Positions 24,878 to 34,139 are shown, counted from the first letter of the stretch. The stretch is 64,000 nucleotides of DNA from an uncultured Eubacteriaceae bacterium (GCA_945867155.1 CAMBHL010000007.1:1-64000), one strand, 5' to 3'. The notes: generated by a model not told the origin, from the sequence alone. Program-made: numbers and translations.

Positions 24878-25994
24878 TGGCAATTTCCTGTATTTCTTCT
24901 ACGGACGGTGCCGCCGTGACCTGATGGTTTTCCATGACATCCTCGATCACCCGGTAGATGTCGAGGAAACGGATCTGGCCGCGCCGGAAGGCCGCGTTGG
25001 CCCATTCGTTTGCGGCGTTAAAGGCGCAGGGCATGGACCCGCCGGTCTTGACCGCTTCCACCGCCAGGGGCAGCCCTCTAAAAGTGGCGTTGTCCGGCAC
25101 GTCGAAATCCAGGGATTTGAGCGCCGCAAAATCCAGTTCTTCTGCTGGAGACGGCAGGTGATTGGGCCAGGTCAGGGCGTACTGAATCGGGATGCGCATG
25201 TCAGAGGTTCCGAGTTGGGCGATCAGCGAATGGTCTTCGTATTCAACCATGGAATGAATGATGCTCTGGGGCTGGATAACCACCTGAATCGCGTCCGGCG
25301 GCACGTCGAACAGCCACTTCGCTTCGATGACCTCTAAACCCTTGTTGACCATGGTTGCGGAATCCACGGTCACCTTTGGGCCCATCTGCCAGGTGGGATG
25401 AGCCAGGGCATCGTCGACAGTCACCTGTTCCAGTTCATCCCGGCTCATGCCCCGGAAGGGGCCGCCGGAAGCCGTCAGCAGAATTTTCTTAATTTTCGAG
25501 TGGGCCCTGCCCTGAAGGGACTGAAAAATCGCCGAATGTTCGGAATCCACCGGCAGAATATCGACGTGGTGCTGCGCCGCCAAAGGCATGATGAGATGCC
25601 CGGCCGTCACACAGGTTTCTTTATTGGCCAGGGCGATGTCTTTGCCGGCTTCGATGGCCGCCACTGTAGGTTTGACGCCGATCATGCCCACAATTGCCGT
25701 CACCACGGTGTCCGCTTCGGGCTGAACCGCCAGTTCGATGAGCCCTTCCATCCCGGACACGACGGCAATGTCCGTATCCGACAGCCGGGTTCTAAGCACC
25801 CCGGCCTGAGCTTCGTCGTAAACTGCCACCAATTTGGGCTTGAACGCCCGGGCCTGTTTTTCGACCAGATCGATGGAACGGCAGCACCCCAGCGCTGTCA
25901 CCTCTAACCGATCCGGATGCATGCGCACCACATCCAAAGTCTGCGTGCCAATGGATCCCGTCGATCCCAAAATCGCTAAATGGCGTTTCTTCAC
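24837..25994 (-). CDS. dxr: 1-deoxy-D-xylulose-5-phosphate reductoisomerase
   Basis: Dxr (IspC) turns DXP into MEP with NADPH, the second step of the same pathway. The 385 residues contain the NADPH motif GSTGSIGTQTLDVV, ANKETCVTAG, the metal-site PVDSEHSAI, ASGGPFRG, and HPTWQMGPKVTVDSATM. Start is GTG behind AAGGA. It is the first gene of dxr-dxs-GNAT. The usual partners cdsA, rseP and ispG found beside dxr in many Clostridia are missing here. Confidence 0.95.
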   Translation of the reverse strand: MKKRHLAILGSTGSIGTQTLDVVRMHPDRLEVTALGCCRSIDLVEKQARAFKPKLVAVYDEAQAGVLRTRLSDTDIAVVSGMEGLIELAVQPEADTVVTAIVGMIGVKPTVAAIEAGKDIALANKETCVTAGHLIMPLAAQHHVDILPVDSEHSAIFQSLQGRAHSKIKKILLTASGGPFRGMSRDELEQVTVDDALAHPTWQMGPKVTVDSATMVNKGLEVIEAKWLFDVPPDAIQVVIQPQSIIHSMVEYEDHSLIAQLGTSDMRIPIQYALTWPNHLPSPAEELDFAALKSLDFDVPDNATFRGLPLAVEAVKTGGSMPCAFNAANEWANAAFRRGQIRFLDIYRVIEDVMENHQVTAAPSVEEIQEIANETFRYCKKKYQA

Positions 25995-26077
25995 AAGATC
26001 ACCGTCCTTTTTCTCAATTTCACTTTATCTTTTAAAAGCATTTCTGAATGCCCTTGCTGTTGATTTGTAATTTATTT

Positions 26078-26086
26078 ATTATATCA
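26078..26086 (-). promoter_or_regulatory. probable extended -10 promoter of dxr-dxs-GNAT
   Basis: On the - strand TGATATAAT, with no clear -35, about 85 bases before the dxr start and just beyond the trpS terminator. Confidence 0.5.
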
Positions 26087-26112
26087 TGCCTGTCTGTTTT
26101 TTGGTGAAAAAC

Positions 26113-26144
26113 AAAAAAGCCCGGGTCTCCCCGAGCCGGACTTT
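26113..26144 (-). terminator. intrinsic terminator of trpS
   Basis: AAAGCCCGG (26116-26124) pairs with CCGGACTTT (26136-26144) with one G-U, followed on the - strand by a T run (complement of A at 26113-26118). It lies just past the trpS stop. Confidence 0.75.
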
Positions 26145-26149
26145 GCGGA

Positions 26150-27196
26150 TTAATCCGCGAAGTAATCAATGCGCATCGCGTGGCGGACTTCATCCAGGGT
26201 CTTGGCCGCGACCCCTTCGGCCTTTTCGCAGTTCGCCTTGAGAATGTCGTACACATCGGGCAGACGTTTTTCCCAGGATTTCCGGCGTTCCCGAATCGGG
26301 CGCAGCCGTTCCTGAAGCACGCTGTTGAGGAAGCGCTTGACCTTCACATCGCCGAGTCCGCCCTTTTTGTAATGGGCCTTGACTTCGTCGAGGTTGGCGT
26401 AATCCGGCCAGAAGGCTTCGAAGTCACCGGATTCGCAGAATGCATCCAGATAAGTGAACACCGGGTTGCCTTCCACCTGTCCCGGGTCCTGTACCCGCAG
26501 ATGGTTGGGGTCGGTGAACATGGACATGATTTTTTTCTTGATATCTTCGGGCTCATCGGATAAATAGATGCAGTTGCCCAGAGATTTGCTCATTTTTTCT
26601 TTGCCATCCAGGCCCGGCAGGCGCAGACAGGCCGCGTTCTGGGGCAGGACAATTTCCGGTTCGGTCAGGGTTTCGCCGTACACGGCGTTGAACTTGCGCA
26701 CGATTTCCCGGCACTGTTCGATCATCGGTTCCTGATCTTCGCCGGCGGGCACTGTTGTGGCGTGGAAAGCCGTGATGTCTGCCGCCTGGCTGATCGGATA
26801 GCTGAAAAAGCCCATCGGAATGCTGGCTTCAAAACCCCGCTGCTTGATTTCCGCCTTGACCGTCGGGTTGCGCTGCACCCGGGCCACTGTCACCAGGTTC
26901 ATGTAATAAAAAGTCAGCTCTGTCAGTTCCGGCACGGTGGACTGAATGAAGATGACGGATTTTTCCGGGTCCAGCCCGCAGGCCAGGTAGTCCAGGGCGA
27001 CCTGGGTGATGTTCTGGCGGACTTTTTCAGGATGTTCTGCGTTGTCCGTCAGCGCCTGAGCGTCGGCGATCATGATGTAGACATCGTCAAATTCGCCAGA
27101 ATTCTGCAGTCTGACCCGCTCTCTCAGGGACCCGACGTAATGGCCCACGTGCAGGCGGCCCGTCGGACGGTCTCCGGTCAAAATAATTTTTTTCAT
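26150..27196 (-). CDS. trpS: tryptophanyl-tRNA synthetase
   Basis: TrpRS charges tRNA-Trp. The 348 residues show the class I motifs [17 protein letters not shown] (HIGH-type) and [11 protein letters not shown] (KMSKS), with the extended C-terminal region seen in a subset of bacterial TrpRS. AAAGGAGA precedes the ATG. It is a single-gene unit with its own promoter and terminator. The leader is under 50 bases, so there is no room for the T-box riboswitch that controls many Firmicute trpS genes. Confidence 0.95.
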   Translation of the reverse strand: MKKIILTGDRPTGRLHVGHYVGSLRERVRLQNSGEFDDVYIMIADAQALTDNAEHPEKVRQNITQVALDYLACGLDPEKSVIFIQSTVPELTELTFYYMNLVTVARVQRNPTVKAEIKQRGFEASIPMGFFSYPISQAADITAFHATTVPAGEDQEPMIEQCREIVRKFNAVYGETLTEPEIVLPQNAACLRLPGLDGKEKMSKSLGNCIYLSDEPEDIKKKIMSMFTDPNHLRVQDPGQVEGNPVFTYLDAFCESGDFEAFWPDYANLDEVKAHYKKGGLGDVKVKRFLNSVLQERLRPIRERRKSWEKRLPDVYDILKANCEKAEGVAAKTLDEVRHAMRIDYFAD

Positions 27197-27243
27197 TTAT
27201 GTTCTCCTTTAAAGGTCTGTTGATATTGCGTTTACATTTTTGT

Positions 27244-27272
27244 ATTATACCATGCCCCGCCTTTTGGCGCAA
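27244..27272 (-). promoter_or_regulatory. promoter of trpS
   Basis: On the - strand TTGCGC (27267-27272), a 17-base spacer and perfect TATAAT (27244-27249), with the start codon about 45 bases downstream. Confidence 0.7.
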
Positions 27273-27298
27273 TTTTCTCATTCGGCCTCCTAACATTT

Positions 27299-27325
27299 AA
27301 AAACCCAGCTGCAAAACAGCTGGGT
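27299..27325 (-). terminator. intrinsic terminator of the [FeFe] hydrogenase gene
   Basis: ACCCAGCTG (27303-27311) pairs with CAGCTGGGT (27317-27325), followed on the - strand by T residues (complement of A at 27299-27303), 15 bases after the hydrogenase stop. Confidence 0.85.
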
Positions 27326-27339
27326 CATGTTTTAAGTTA

Positions 27340-28830
27340 TTACGATTCTGTTCGACCGGCTTTCGGGTCCGGCAACGGCCCTTCCCGGTGCATGCTGAAC
27401 TTCGTCAGATCAAAGCGGTTCAGATTGTCTTTAATCGTCCGCCGGTCGGCATCGTCAATCATTTTATCCCGGTCTTTCATGGCCTTGCGCGTGTCATCGT
27501 GGGCGTGGGGCCCGTGGCTGCACCCGCCTTCGCAGGCCATGCCTTCGATGAAGTCTTCAGTGAGCTTGCCTTTGCCCATCATCATCAGCGTCGTCTTGCA
27601 GGCTTTTCCGCCGCTGACGCTCTTGACTTTCATCTGGTCCACATCCGGATAACCCTGTTCCTTCAGATATTCGATGCAGGATTGGGCGACGCCGACATCA
27701 GCGTAGCGTTTGCCGAAGACTGACGCCTGCTGATAATTTTCTTCAACCGGTTCCAGTTCCACGCCGGCCGCCTTCATGATGGCATGGAGTTCAGAGAATG
27801 TCAAGACGTAATCCGCATTGCCCGGAATCTTCTGGTCGACCACTTCTGATTTTTTCGCCGTGCACGGCCCGGCAAAGACCGTGATACAGCCCGGATGTTC
27901 GGCTTTGATGAGCCGGGACAGTTCGCACATCGGCGAAAGGGCCGTGGAAATGTTGTCCTTGCATTCCGGATAGTGGCGCAGGATCAAGTTCACGAAAGCC
28001 GGGCAGCAGGACGTCGTCCGTTTTTCGCCCTTTTTGAAGGCTTCGTACCATTCCGGCGCTTCGGCCGCTGTCGTCAAATCGCCGCCGAGACCCACTTCGA
28101 TATAATCTTCAAAGCCGATTTCCTTTGCGGCTTTCCGCCAGCTGGCCATGGTGATATCCTTGCCGTACTGACCTTCGACCGCAGGGGCGATCATCAGATA
28201 TACCGGCGTGTCGCTCTTGATGGCGTTGACCACGTCCACCACCGACGTTTTCGTCGAGATCGCGCCAAAGGGACACGAATGGATGCACTGGCCGCAGCGG
28301 ATGCACTTTTCTTCGTCGATGACCGACAGGCCGTCTTCGTTGTACGTCAGCGCGTTGACCGGGCATGAGTTCTTGCACGGCCGCACCAAATGGGCGATCG
28401 CGTTGTACGGGCAGGCCTTCGCGCACATGCCGCATTCACGGCATTTGTTGGCATCGATGCGGGACCGTTTTTCGCCGGGGTGAATGGCGCCGAAGCGGCA
28501 GGCGCCCAGGCAGGCCTTGCCGATACAGTTTTGGCAGTTGTCGGTGACGACGTAGCTGGAAATCGGGCAGTCGGCGCAGGCCGGTTCAATGACCTGGATG
28601 ATGTTGCCGTTGTCGACAAGTCCCGGCGCTTTGCCTTCTGCCAAGCGGACGCGCTGACGGACGACTTCTCTTTCTTTATACACGCAGCAGCGGTAATGGG
28701 GAATCATCCCGGGGATGATTTCTTCCGGGAGCTGATCCCGTTCTTCTTCCAATGTTCCCTCAAAGGCTTTTTTAGCGACATGATAGAGAATTTTATGCTT
28801 CAGCGAAATAATACGCCCATCGTTACTCAA
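27340..28830 (-). CDS. [FeFe] hydrogenase, group B-like, with multiple Fe-S clusters
   Basis: A 496-residue monomeric iron hydrogenase. H-cluster signatures are present in variant form: TSCCPAF (Cys275 region), AGPCTAKKSE (Cys323) and MACEGGC (Cys433, Cys437). TSCCPAF and the G-P after the last motif match group B rather than the well-studied group A. N-terminal cysteine sets (about 99-111, 130-140, 152-156, 176-186) indicate several [4Fe-4S] clusters, so ferredoxin is the likely partner. The start is TTG behind GGGGGAAG; no in-frame ATG fits. There are no hydEFG maturation genes or NAD-linked subunits here. Direction (H2 release, uptake or sensing) cannot be told from sequence. Confidence 0.88.
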   Translation of the reverse strand: MSNDGRIISLKHKILYHVAKKAFEGTLEEERDQLPEEIIPGMIPHYRCCVYKEREVVRQRVRLAEGKAPGLVDNGNIIQVIEPACADCPISSYVVTDNCQNCIGKACLGACRFGAIHPGEKRSRIDANKCRECGMCAKACPYNAIAHLVRPCKNSCPVNALTYNEDGLSVIDEEKCIRCGQCIHSCPFGAISTKTSVVDVVNAIKSDTPVYLMIAPAVEGQYGKDITMASWRKAAKEIGFEDYIEVGLGGDLTTAAEAPEWYEAFKKGEKRTTSCCPAFVNLILRHYPECKDNISTALSPMCELSRLIKAEHPGCITVFAGPCTAKKSEVVDQKIPGNADYVLTFSELHAIMKAAGVELEPVEENYQQASVFGKRYADVGVAQSCIEYLKEQGYPDVDQMKVKSVSGGKACKTTLMMMGKGKLTEDFIEGMACEGGCSHGPHAHDDTRKAMKDRDKMIDDADRRTIKDNLNRFDLTKFSMHREGPLPDPKAGRTES

Positions 28831-28928
28831 TCTTACTTCCCCCTTCTTTGCGGTAGTTTACAACTTCTTTGCTTTAATTTTGAATGCTTTTCATATATTG
28901 ATATTTCTTTAACATTTTATTTAACCCT

Positions 28929-28937
28929 ATTGTAGCA
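28929..28937 (-). promoter_or_regulatory. possible proximal promoter of the hydrogenase gene
   Basis: On the - strand TGCTACAAT, an extended -10, about 100 bases before the TTG start and without a convincing -35. The whole gap 28831-29090 is AT-rich and holds no open frame. Confidence 0.4.
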
Positions 28938-29050
28938 AAATAATGTTCAAAATAAAATGCAAAAAAAAGTTCAAATGATCATCCTGTATCCCGCCATTTA
29001 GAACAAAAAATTATCTTTTTATTTTAATGGTTTTCATTTATTGTGTCCCT

Positions 29051-29059
29051 ATTATATCA
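29051..29059 (-). promoter_or_regulatory. possible distal promoter of the hydrogenase gene
   Basis: On the - strand TGATATAAT, a perfect extended -10, about 220 bases before the hydrogenase start and just past the sufU terminator. Two promoters would leave a long leader; I see no strong structure in it. Confidence 0.45.
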
Positions 29060-29090
29060 TGATTTCTGTGATTTTAGCTAAAGAATGCAC

Positions 29091-29119
29091 AAAAAAAACA
29101 GGACCTTCGTCCTGTTTTT
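29091..29119 (-). terminator. intrinsic terminator of the suf operon
   Basis: AAAAACAGGA (29094-29103) pairs with TCCTGTTTTT (29110-29119), and the - strand continues in T residues. It lies 11 bases beyond the sufU stop. Confidence 0.85.
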
Positions 29120-29129
29120 AAGTCTGTCC

Positions 29130-29603
29130 TTATTTGTCTTCCGTCGAGACGGGCTGGGGGTTGGCCTGATCGGCTTCGCCGGTCAGCATTTCCTTGAGGG
29201 TGTGCCAGCCCAAAACCGCGCATTTTACCCGCGCCGGCATGTGGGCAATGTCCTGAAGGGAAGCTGCTTCTTCGAGTTCTTCCATTTCTTCGTCGGAGAG
29301 ATGGCCTTCTTTGATCATCTTCAAGAACAGATCAGCGAGGCGCAGGGCTTCTGCCTTGGTCTTGCCGATGATCAGGTCGAACATCATGTCCGCAGAGGCC
29401 TGGGAAATGGCGCAGCCGTCGCCTTCAAAAGCCCCTTTCTGGATGATGCCGTTGTCGTCCACGTCCAGATGGACCCAGATGTCGTCGCCGCAGCTCGGGT
29501 TCAGCCCTTCGCAGGTCATGTTGGCGTCTTCCAGCTCGTGTTTGTGCGCCGGATGGAGATTGTGCTCAGTGAGTACTTCGTTGTAAAAGGTTCGATTATT
29601 CAT
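29130..29603 (-). CDS. sufU: Fe-S cluster assembly protein, SufU type
   Basis: SufU accepts sulfur from SufS in the Gram-positive SUF pathway. The 157 residues keep the zinc/sulfur-site residues: Cys38 and Asp40 in NPSCGDD, Cys64 in GDGCAISQAS and Cys128 in RVKCAVLGW. An upstream in-frame extension overlaps sufS; the chosen ATG at 29603 follows AAGGAAATGGG and gives the normal opening MNNRTFYNEVLTEHN. It overlaps the sufS 3' end by 8 bases and closes the sufCBDSU operon. Confidence 0.93.
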   Translation of the reverse strand: MNNRTFYNEVLTEHNLHPAHKHELEDANMTCEGLNPSCGDDIWVHLDVDDNGIIQKGAFEGDGCAISQASADMMFDLIIGKTKAEALRLADLFLKMIKEGHLSDEEMEELEEAASLQDIAHMPARVKCAVLGWHTLKEMLTGEADQANPQPVSTEDK

Positions 29604-30831
29604 CGTATCCCATTTCCTTTCTGATCTGCCCCACCGCGTCGGCCAGGCGGTCAATTTCTTCTCGTGTGTTGTAAAAGCTTAAGCTCGCCCGGGTCGTGGA
29701 AGGCACCCCTAAATAATGGTGCAGGGGTTCTGCACAGTGGTGTCCCGCCCGAACGGCGATCTTGTTTTCTGACAGAATCGTCGTGATGTCGTGGGGGTGC
29801 ACACCGTCAATGCTGAAGGCGAGAATGCCGTGGTGGTTTTCCGGTTCGTCGGCCCCGATGATATGCACATGGGGAATGGCTTTGAGCCGTTCCATCGCGT
29901 AAGTGGTCAGTTCCAGTTCCCGGGCTTCGATTTGATCCAGACCGAGGTCTTCCATGAAATCGATGGCTTCGGCCAGACCTACGGCCCCGCCGACATTGAC
30001 CGTGCCCGCTTCAAAACGGTGAGGTACTTCCGCCCAGACGATGCGGTCGGTGGTGACGATGTCGATGGTTTCCCCGCCGGTCATAAACGGCGGCATTTTG
30101 TTCAGCCATTCGCTCTTGCCGTACAGCACGCCGATGCCCATAGGGGCGTACATCTTGTGGCCGGAGAACGCGAAGAAGTCGCAGTCCATGGCGGTCACGT
30201 CGATTTTCGTGTGAGGCACGCTCTGGGCGCCGTCCACGACGATGACCGCACCCTGTTCGTGGCAGACCTTGGCAAAGTCCGCAATGGGCCAGGCCCGTCC
30301 GAGCACGTTGGAAATTTCCGCCACCGCGACAATTCTCGTGTTCGGCGTCATCGCTGCTTTTAAATCGTCGACGGTGAGACTGCCGTCTTTATGACAGTTC
30401 AAATAGCGCACCGTCGCGCCGGTCTGTTCAGCTAACATCCGCCACGGCAGCATGTTGGAGTGGTGCTCCGCGATGCTGACTAAAATTTCATCGCCCTTGC
30501 CGATCTTGAGATAGCGGCCCATGCTGTAAGCCACCAGATTCAAACTTTCGCTGGCGTTGCGGGTAAAGATGATGTCCTGTTTCTTCGGTGCGTGAATGAA
30601 ATCCGCAACTTTCTGGCGGGCGTTTTCATAGGCGTCCGTGGCGGCGACGCTCAAATCATAAAGGCCCCGGAAAGGATTGGCGTTTTCAGTTTGATAATAA
30701 TGGGTCACTGCGTCCAGCACCCGTTGGGGTTTCTGGACCGTCGCCGAATTGTCCAGATAAGCCAGATCGCTCTGGTTCAAAACCGGAAATTCTTTGCGGA
30801 CCGCTTTTACATCAATCGTTGATTGTCCCAT
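29596..30831 (-). CDS. sufS: cysteine desulfurase SufS
   Basis: SufS is the PLP enzyme that strips sulfur from cysteine and hands it to SufU. The 411 residues contain the PLP lysine in SGHKMYAPMG (Lys226) and the catalytic cysteine in RAGHHCAEPLHH (Cys366) with the class II ending TTRASLSFYNT. AAAAGGAGA precedes the ATG. It lies 14 bases after sufD in the suf operon. Confidence 0.95.
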   Translation of the reverse strand: MGQSTIDVKAVRKEFPVLNQSDLAYLDNSATVQKPQRVLDAVTHYYQTENANPFRGLYDLSVAATDAYENARQKVADFIHAPKKQDIIFTRNASESLNLVAYSMGRYLKIGKGDEILVSIAEHHSNMLPWRMLAEQTGATVRYLNCHKDGSLTVDDLKAAMTPNTRIVAVAEISNVLGRAWPIADFAKVCHEQGAVIVVDGAQSVPHTKIDVTAMDCDFFAFSGHKMYAPMGIGVLYGKSEWLNKMPPFMTGGETIDIVTTDRIVWAEVPHRFEAGTVNVGGAVGLAEAIDFMEDLGLDQIEARELELTTYAMERLKAIPHVHIIGADEPENHHGILAFSIDGVHPHDITTILSENKIAVRAGHHCAEPLHHYLGVPSTTRASLSFYNTREEIDRLADAVGQIRKEMGYDE

Positions 30832-30845
30832 ATTTCGCTCTCCTT

Positions 30846-31928
30846 TTACTGTTTCTGAACCTGATGCGCTTCGATATAATCCTGCACATCTTCCCGGACG
30901 GCCTGATCCGGAATGAGGCGGCTCGCCGCCTCTAATTTCGATTTTGCGATCATTTCGTAAATGTCGTCGACATCGATGCCGCGGCTTTCCATGTAGAAAA
31001 GCAGAGCGTCGTCCAGTTTGCCGATGGTCGCGCCGTGGTTCCCTTCCACGTCTTCTTCAGCGCAGAGAATCAGCGGGATCGTCTTGTTGACCACCGTGTC
31101 GTCCATGAGCATCACGTCTTCTTTTTCGTTGCCCACACTGCCGGCCGCGCCCTTCTTGAAATCGATGGTGCCCCGGAACAGTTTTTCAGCCCGGTCCCGA
31201 AGGACCCCGGCTGAAATGATGCGGCTTTCGGTTTTCTTCCCGTGGTGCAGAGCCACGTAATTGGTGTCCAGCAGGTCTTCGTTCTGGACCAGGTAGGCCA
31301 CATCGGCGTTGAAGCTCGACTGGTCGCCCTTTAAGTCGGCCTGGCACCCCACGTAGGTGCTGGCGCCGTCCATAACCAGATGGATAACATTGAACTTGGC
31401 GTTTTCTTCGAGTACCGCGCCCACGTCGTTCAAAATCCGCTGTCCGGCGCCGCTCCGGTGAATCTGCACCAAAGTCACGGCCGCGCCGGCTGCGAGGTGC
31501 AGTTTCGTCGAAAAGGCCGCCGTTCCCGGCTGGGCTTCCGGCTGTCCCGCAAAATCCATGATAACCGTCAGTTCGCTGCCGGCCTTGGCGTCGATCCGGC
31601 AGGCTGCTGCTGCGGTTTTGCCGCCGGCCAGGGCGTAAGTCAGTTTCAAAGGTTCGGCGACTTTCTGGCCTTCTGCGGTTTCATAGGCTTTCACAGCCGC
31701 ATCCTGTTGAATCCATCGGTCGTAATCCGGCCCCATGCCGCCGCCGATCGGCACCAAGGCGCCGCCTTCTCTCAGGCCTTCAGGAACGGTGATCTGCGCT
31801 TCCAAAGGTGCAGCTGAGGCGTCAACGGCGACCCGGGCGTCGTTCATTTTCAGCCAATTCCAGGTCTGGCCCGGCAAATGGTTGACCACCAGGTTGTTTG
31901 CTTGTTGTGTTGCGTTCATGGTCCTCAC
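30846..31928 (-). CDS. sufD: Fe-S cluster assembly scaffold protein SufD
   Basis: SufD forms the SufBC2D scaffold with SufB and SufC. About 360 residues, weakly conserved at the N-terminus but with the beta-helix core and C-terminal block around EEDVEGNHGATIGKLDDALLF, with DDALLFYMESRGI, typical of SufB/SufD. The start is either GTG at 31928 (AAAGGA at good spacing, overlapping the sufB stop by 4 bases) or ATG at 31919. It is shorter than enterobacterial SufD, as often in Clostridia. Confidence 0.9.
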   Translation of the reverse strand: MRTMNATQQANNLVVNHLPGQTWNWLKMNDARVAVDASAAPLEAQITVPEGLREGGALVPIGGGMGPDYDRWIQQDAAVKAYETAEGQKVAEPLKLTYALAGGKTAAAACRIDAKAGSELTVIMDFAGQPEAQPGTAAFSTKLHLAAGAAVTLVQIHRSGAGQRILNDVGAVLEENAKFNVIHLVMDGASTYVGCQADLKGDQSSFNADVAYLVQNEDLLDTNYVALHHGKKTESRIISAGVLRDRAEKLFRGTIDFKKGAAGSVGNEKEDVMLMDDTVVNKTIPLILCAEEDVEGNHGATIGKLDDALLFYMESRGIDVDDIYEMIAKSKLEAASRLIPDQAVREDVQDYIEAHQVQKQ

Positions 31929-33340
31929 CCTATCGTTCCTTTCATTTCCAAGCGGATCAAATTGTTCATTTCAACGGCGTATTCCAGCGGCAGTTCTTTT
32001 GAAACATTGTCCGCAAATCCGCTGACGATCATGGCGCGGGCATCTTCTTCAGAAATGCCCCGGGACATGAGGTAAAAGACCGCTTCGTCGCTGATGCGGC
32101 CGATCTTGGCTTCGTGTCCCACATCCGCGTCCTGGGTGCGCACGTCCATCGCCGGAATGGTGTCGGATCTGGAAATGTCATCGAGCATCAGAGACGCACA
32201 GCTCACGGACGACTTCGCGCCTTTGGCCTTGTTGTTCACCACGACGGAAGAACGGTAGGTCGAAATGCCGCCATCCTTAGAAATGGACTTGGCGGAAACC
32301 ACGGATGTGGTGTGAGGTGCGTTGTGCACCACCTTCATCCCGGTGTCGAGGTTCTGCCCTTTTCCGGCGAAAGTTATCCCGGTGTATTCCATCTGGGCGC
32401 CTTCGCCGTTCAAGATGGTCATCGGGTACAGATAGGAAACGTGGGAGCCGAAGGAGCCGGACACCCATTCCATTTTGCCGCCTTCTTCGATTTTGGCCCG
32501 CTTCGTGTTCAGGTTGTACATGTTCTTAGACCAGTTTTCGATGGTCGAATAGCGCAGCCGTGCGTTTTTCCCGACGAAGAGTTCCACCGCGCCGGCGTGA
32601 AGGTTGGCTACGTTGTATTTCGGCGCCGAACACCCTTCGATGAAGTGCAGGTCGGCCCCTTCGTCGACGATGATCAGCGTGTGTTCAAACTGGCCGGCCC
32701 CCGGGGCGTTGAGTCTGAAATAGGACTGCAGCGGAATTTCGACGGACACGCCCTTGGGCACGTACACGAAAGAGCCGCCGGACCACACCGCTCCGTGAAG
32801 GGCTGCGAATTTATGGTCGTGGGGCGTGATCAAATGCATGAAATGGTCTTTGATCAGATCGGCATAAGGCCCATGGAGCGCCGATTCGATATCGGTGTAG
32901 ACGACGCCCTGTTCGGCTACTTCTTTTCGGACGTTGTGATAAACCAGTTCGGAATCGTACTGGGCGCCGACCCCGGCGAGGGACTTCCGTTCCGCCTGGG
33001 GAATCCCCAATCGTTCAAAGGTATCTTTGATATCTTTCGGGACATCTTCCCAGTTGGCGCTCATCTTGGTTTTCGGGCGCACGTAAGTGACGATGTTGTT
33101 CATATCCAGGCCGTCGATCGGCGGTCCCCACTGCCCCATGCCTTTTTCGTTGAAAATTTCAAGGGACTTGAGGCGCAGTTCCCGCATCCAGTCCGGATCG
33201 TTCTTTTCTTCTGAAATCTGTTCGACAATTTCAGGCGTCAGCCCACTTTCGACTTTGTAGAAATCTTTGTCGCTTTCGTCGTAGCGGAAATCGTACAAGG
33301 AGCGGTCGACGTCTTCGACATACGTTTTTTCTTTGCTCAT
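31925..33340 (-). CDS. sufB: Fe-S cluster assembly scaffold protein SufB
   Basis: SufB carries the nascent Fe-S cluster in the SufBC2D complex. The 471 residues show the family blocks GVWSGG-type AVWSGGSFVYVPKGV, FEHTLIIVDEGADLHFIEGC with a conserved cysteine, RYSTIENWSKNMYNLNTKR, and near the C-terminus DVGHEAKIGRISDEAVFYL. GGGAGG precedes the ATG. It sits between sufC (14 bases) and sufD (overlap). Confidence 0.96.
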   Translation of the reverse strand: MSKEKTYVEDVDRSLYDFRYDESDKDFYKVESGLTPEIVEQISEEKNDPDWMRELRLKSLEIFNEKGMGQWGPPIDGLDMNNIVTYVRPKTKMSANWEDVPKDIKDTFERLGIPQAERKSLAGVGAQYDSELVYHNVRKEVAEQGVVYTDIESALHGPYADLIKDHFMHLITPHDHKFAALHGAVWSGGSFVYVPKGVSVEIPLQSYFRLNAPGAGQFEHTLIIVDEGADLHFIEGCSAPKYNVANLHAGAVELFVGKNARLRYSTIENWSKNMYNLNTKRAKIEEGGKMEWVSGSFGSHVSYLYPMTILNGEGAQMEYTGITFAGKGQNLDTGMKVVHNAPHTTSVVSAKSISKDGGISTYRSSVVVNNKAKGAKSSVSCASLMLDDISRSDTIPAMDVRTQDADVGHEAKIGRISDEAVFYLMSRGISEEDARAMIVSGFADNVSKELPLEYAVEMNNLIRLEMKGTIG

Positions 33341-33354
33341 CAGCCGGCCTCCCG

Positions 33355-34116
33355 TTATTCTGCTGCTTTTGCTCTGGCTTCGTATTTTTCGTACCCGTCG
33401 CGGTTGATTTCATCGACCAGGGAAGCGTCCCCGCCGCCGACGATCTGGCCGCTGACCAGAACGTGGGTGTAATCCACCTTCAGGGAGCTTAAAATCCCGG
33501 TGTTGTGGGTGATGATCAAAAGAGCGCCGTCCTGCTGTTTCTGGTATTCTTCAACCCCTTTGGAAACCGTGCGCACGGCATCGACGTCCAGACCGGAGTC
33601 GGTTTCGTCGAGGATGGCCAGTTTTGGCTTCAGCATCAGGAGCTGGAGAATTTCAGCCTTTTTCTTTTCACCGCCGGAAAAGCCGACGTTCAGATCCCGG
33701 TCCACATAGCTGGGGTCCATATCGAGGATTTCGCATTCTTTTTCGAGCTGTTTTCTGAAATTCCACAGGCGGACCCGTTCGCCGGTGCGCTGTTCGACAG
33801 CGTTGCGGATGAAGTTGCCCAGGGTGATCCCCGGAACTTCCAGCGGATTCTGGAACGACAGGAAGAGCCCTGATCTGGCACGCTGATCTGCACTTTCATC
33901 CAAAAGATCAGCGCCGTCAAAGGCGACACTGCCGCCGGTGACTTCGTAGCGGGGGTTGCCCATGAGGGCGTAGCCCAGCGTGGATTTGCCAGCGCCGTTC
34001 GGTCCCATCAGCACGTGGGTTTCCCCTTTCGCGATGTCCAAATCGACCTGGTGTAAAATTTCTTTATCTTCAACATTGACTGTCAATTGACGTACTTTTA
34101 ATAATGGATCTGACAT
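33355..34116 (-). CDS. sufC: Fe-S cluster assembly ATPase SufC
   Basis: SufC is the ABC-type ATPase of the SufBC2D scaffold. The 253 residues contain Walker A GPNGAGKST, the ABC signature FSGGEKKKAEILQ and Walker B LAILDETDSGLD. A longer open frame exists upstream, but the start at 34116 follows CGGAGG and gives the normal opening MSDPLLKVRQLTV; the promoter also lies inside that extension. First gene of sufCBDSU. Confidence 0.96.
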   Translation of the reverse strand: MSDPLLKVRQLTVNVEDKEILHQVDLDIAKGETHVLMGPNGAGKSTLGYALMGNPRYEVTGGSVAFDGADLLDESADQRARSGLFLSFQNPLEVPGITLGNFIRNAVEQRTGERVRLWNFRKQLEKECEILDMDPSYVDRDLNVGFSGGEKKKAEILQLLMLKPKLAILDETDSGLDVDAVRTVSKGVEEYQKQQDGALLIITHNTGILSSLKVDYTHVLVSGQIVGGGDASLVDEINRDGYEKYEARAKAAE

Positions 34117-34139
34117 GATAAATACCTCCGAATTAATAT

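Noticed and set aside
27197..27298. Possible T-box riboswitch before trpS
   Set aside because: The promoter lies only about 50 bases before the start, too close for a T-box, and no antiterminator motif is seen.
32114..33214. A 366-residue open frame on the + strand
   Set aside because: Antisense of sufB without ribosome site or any family feature.
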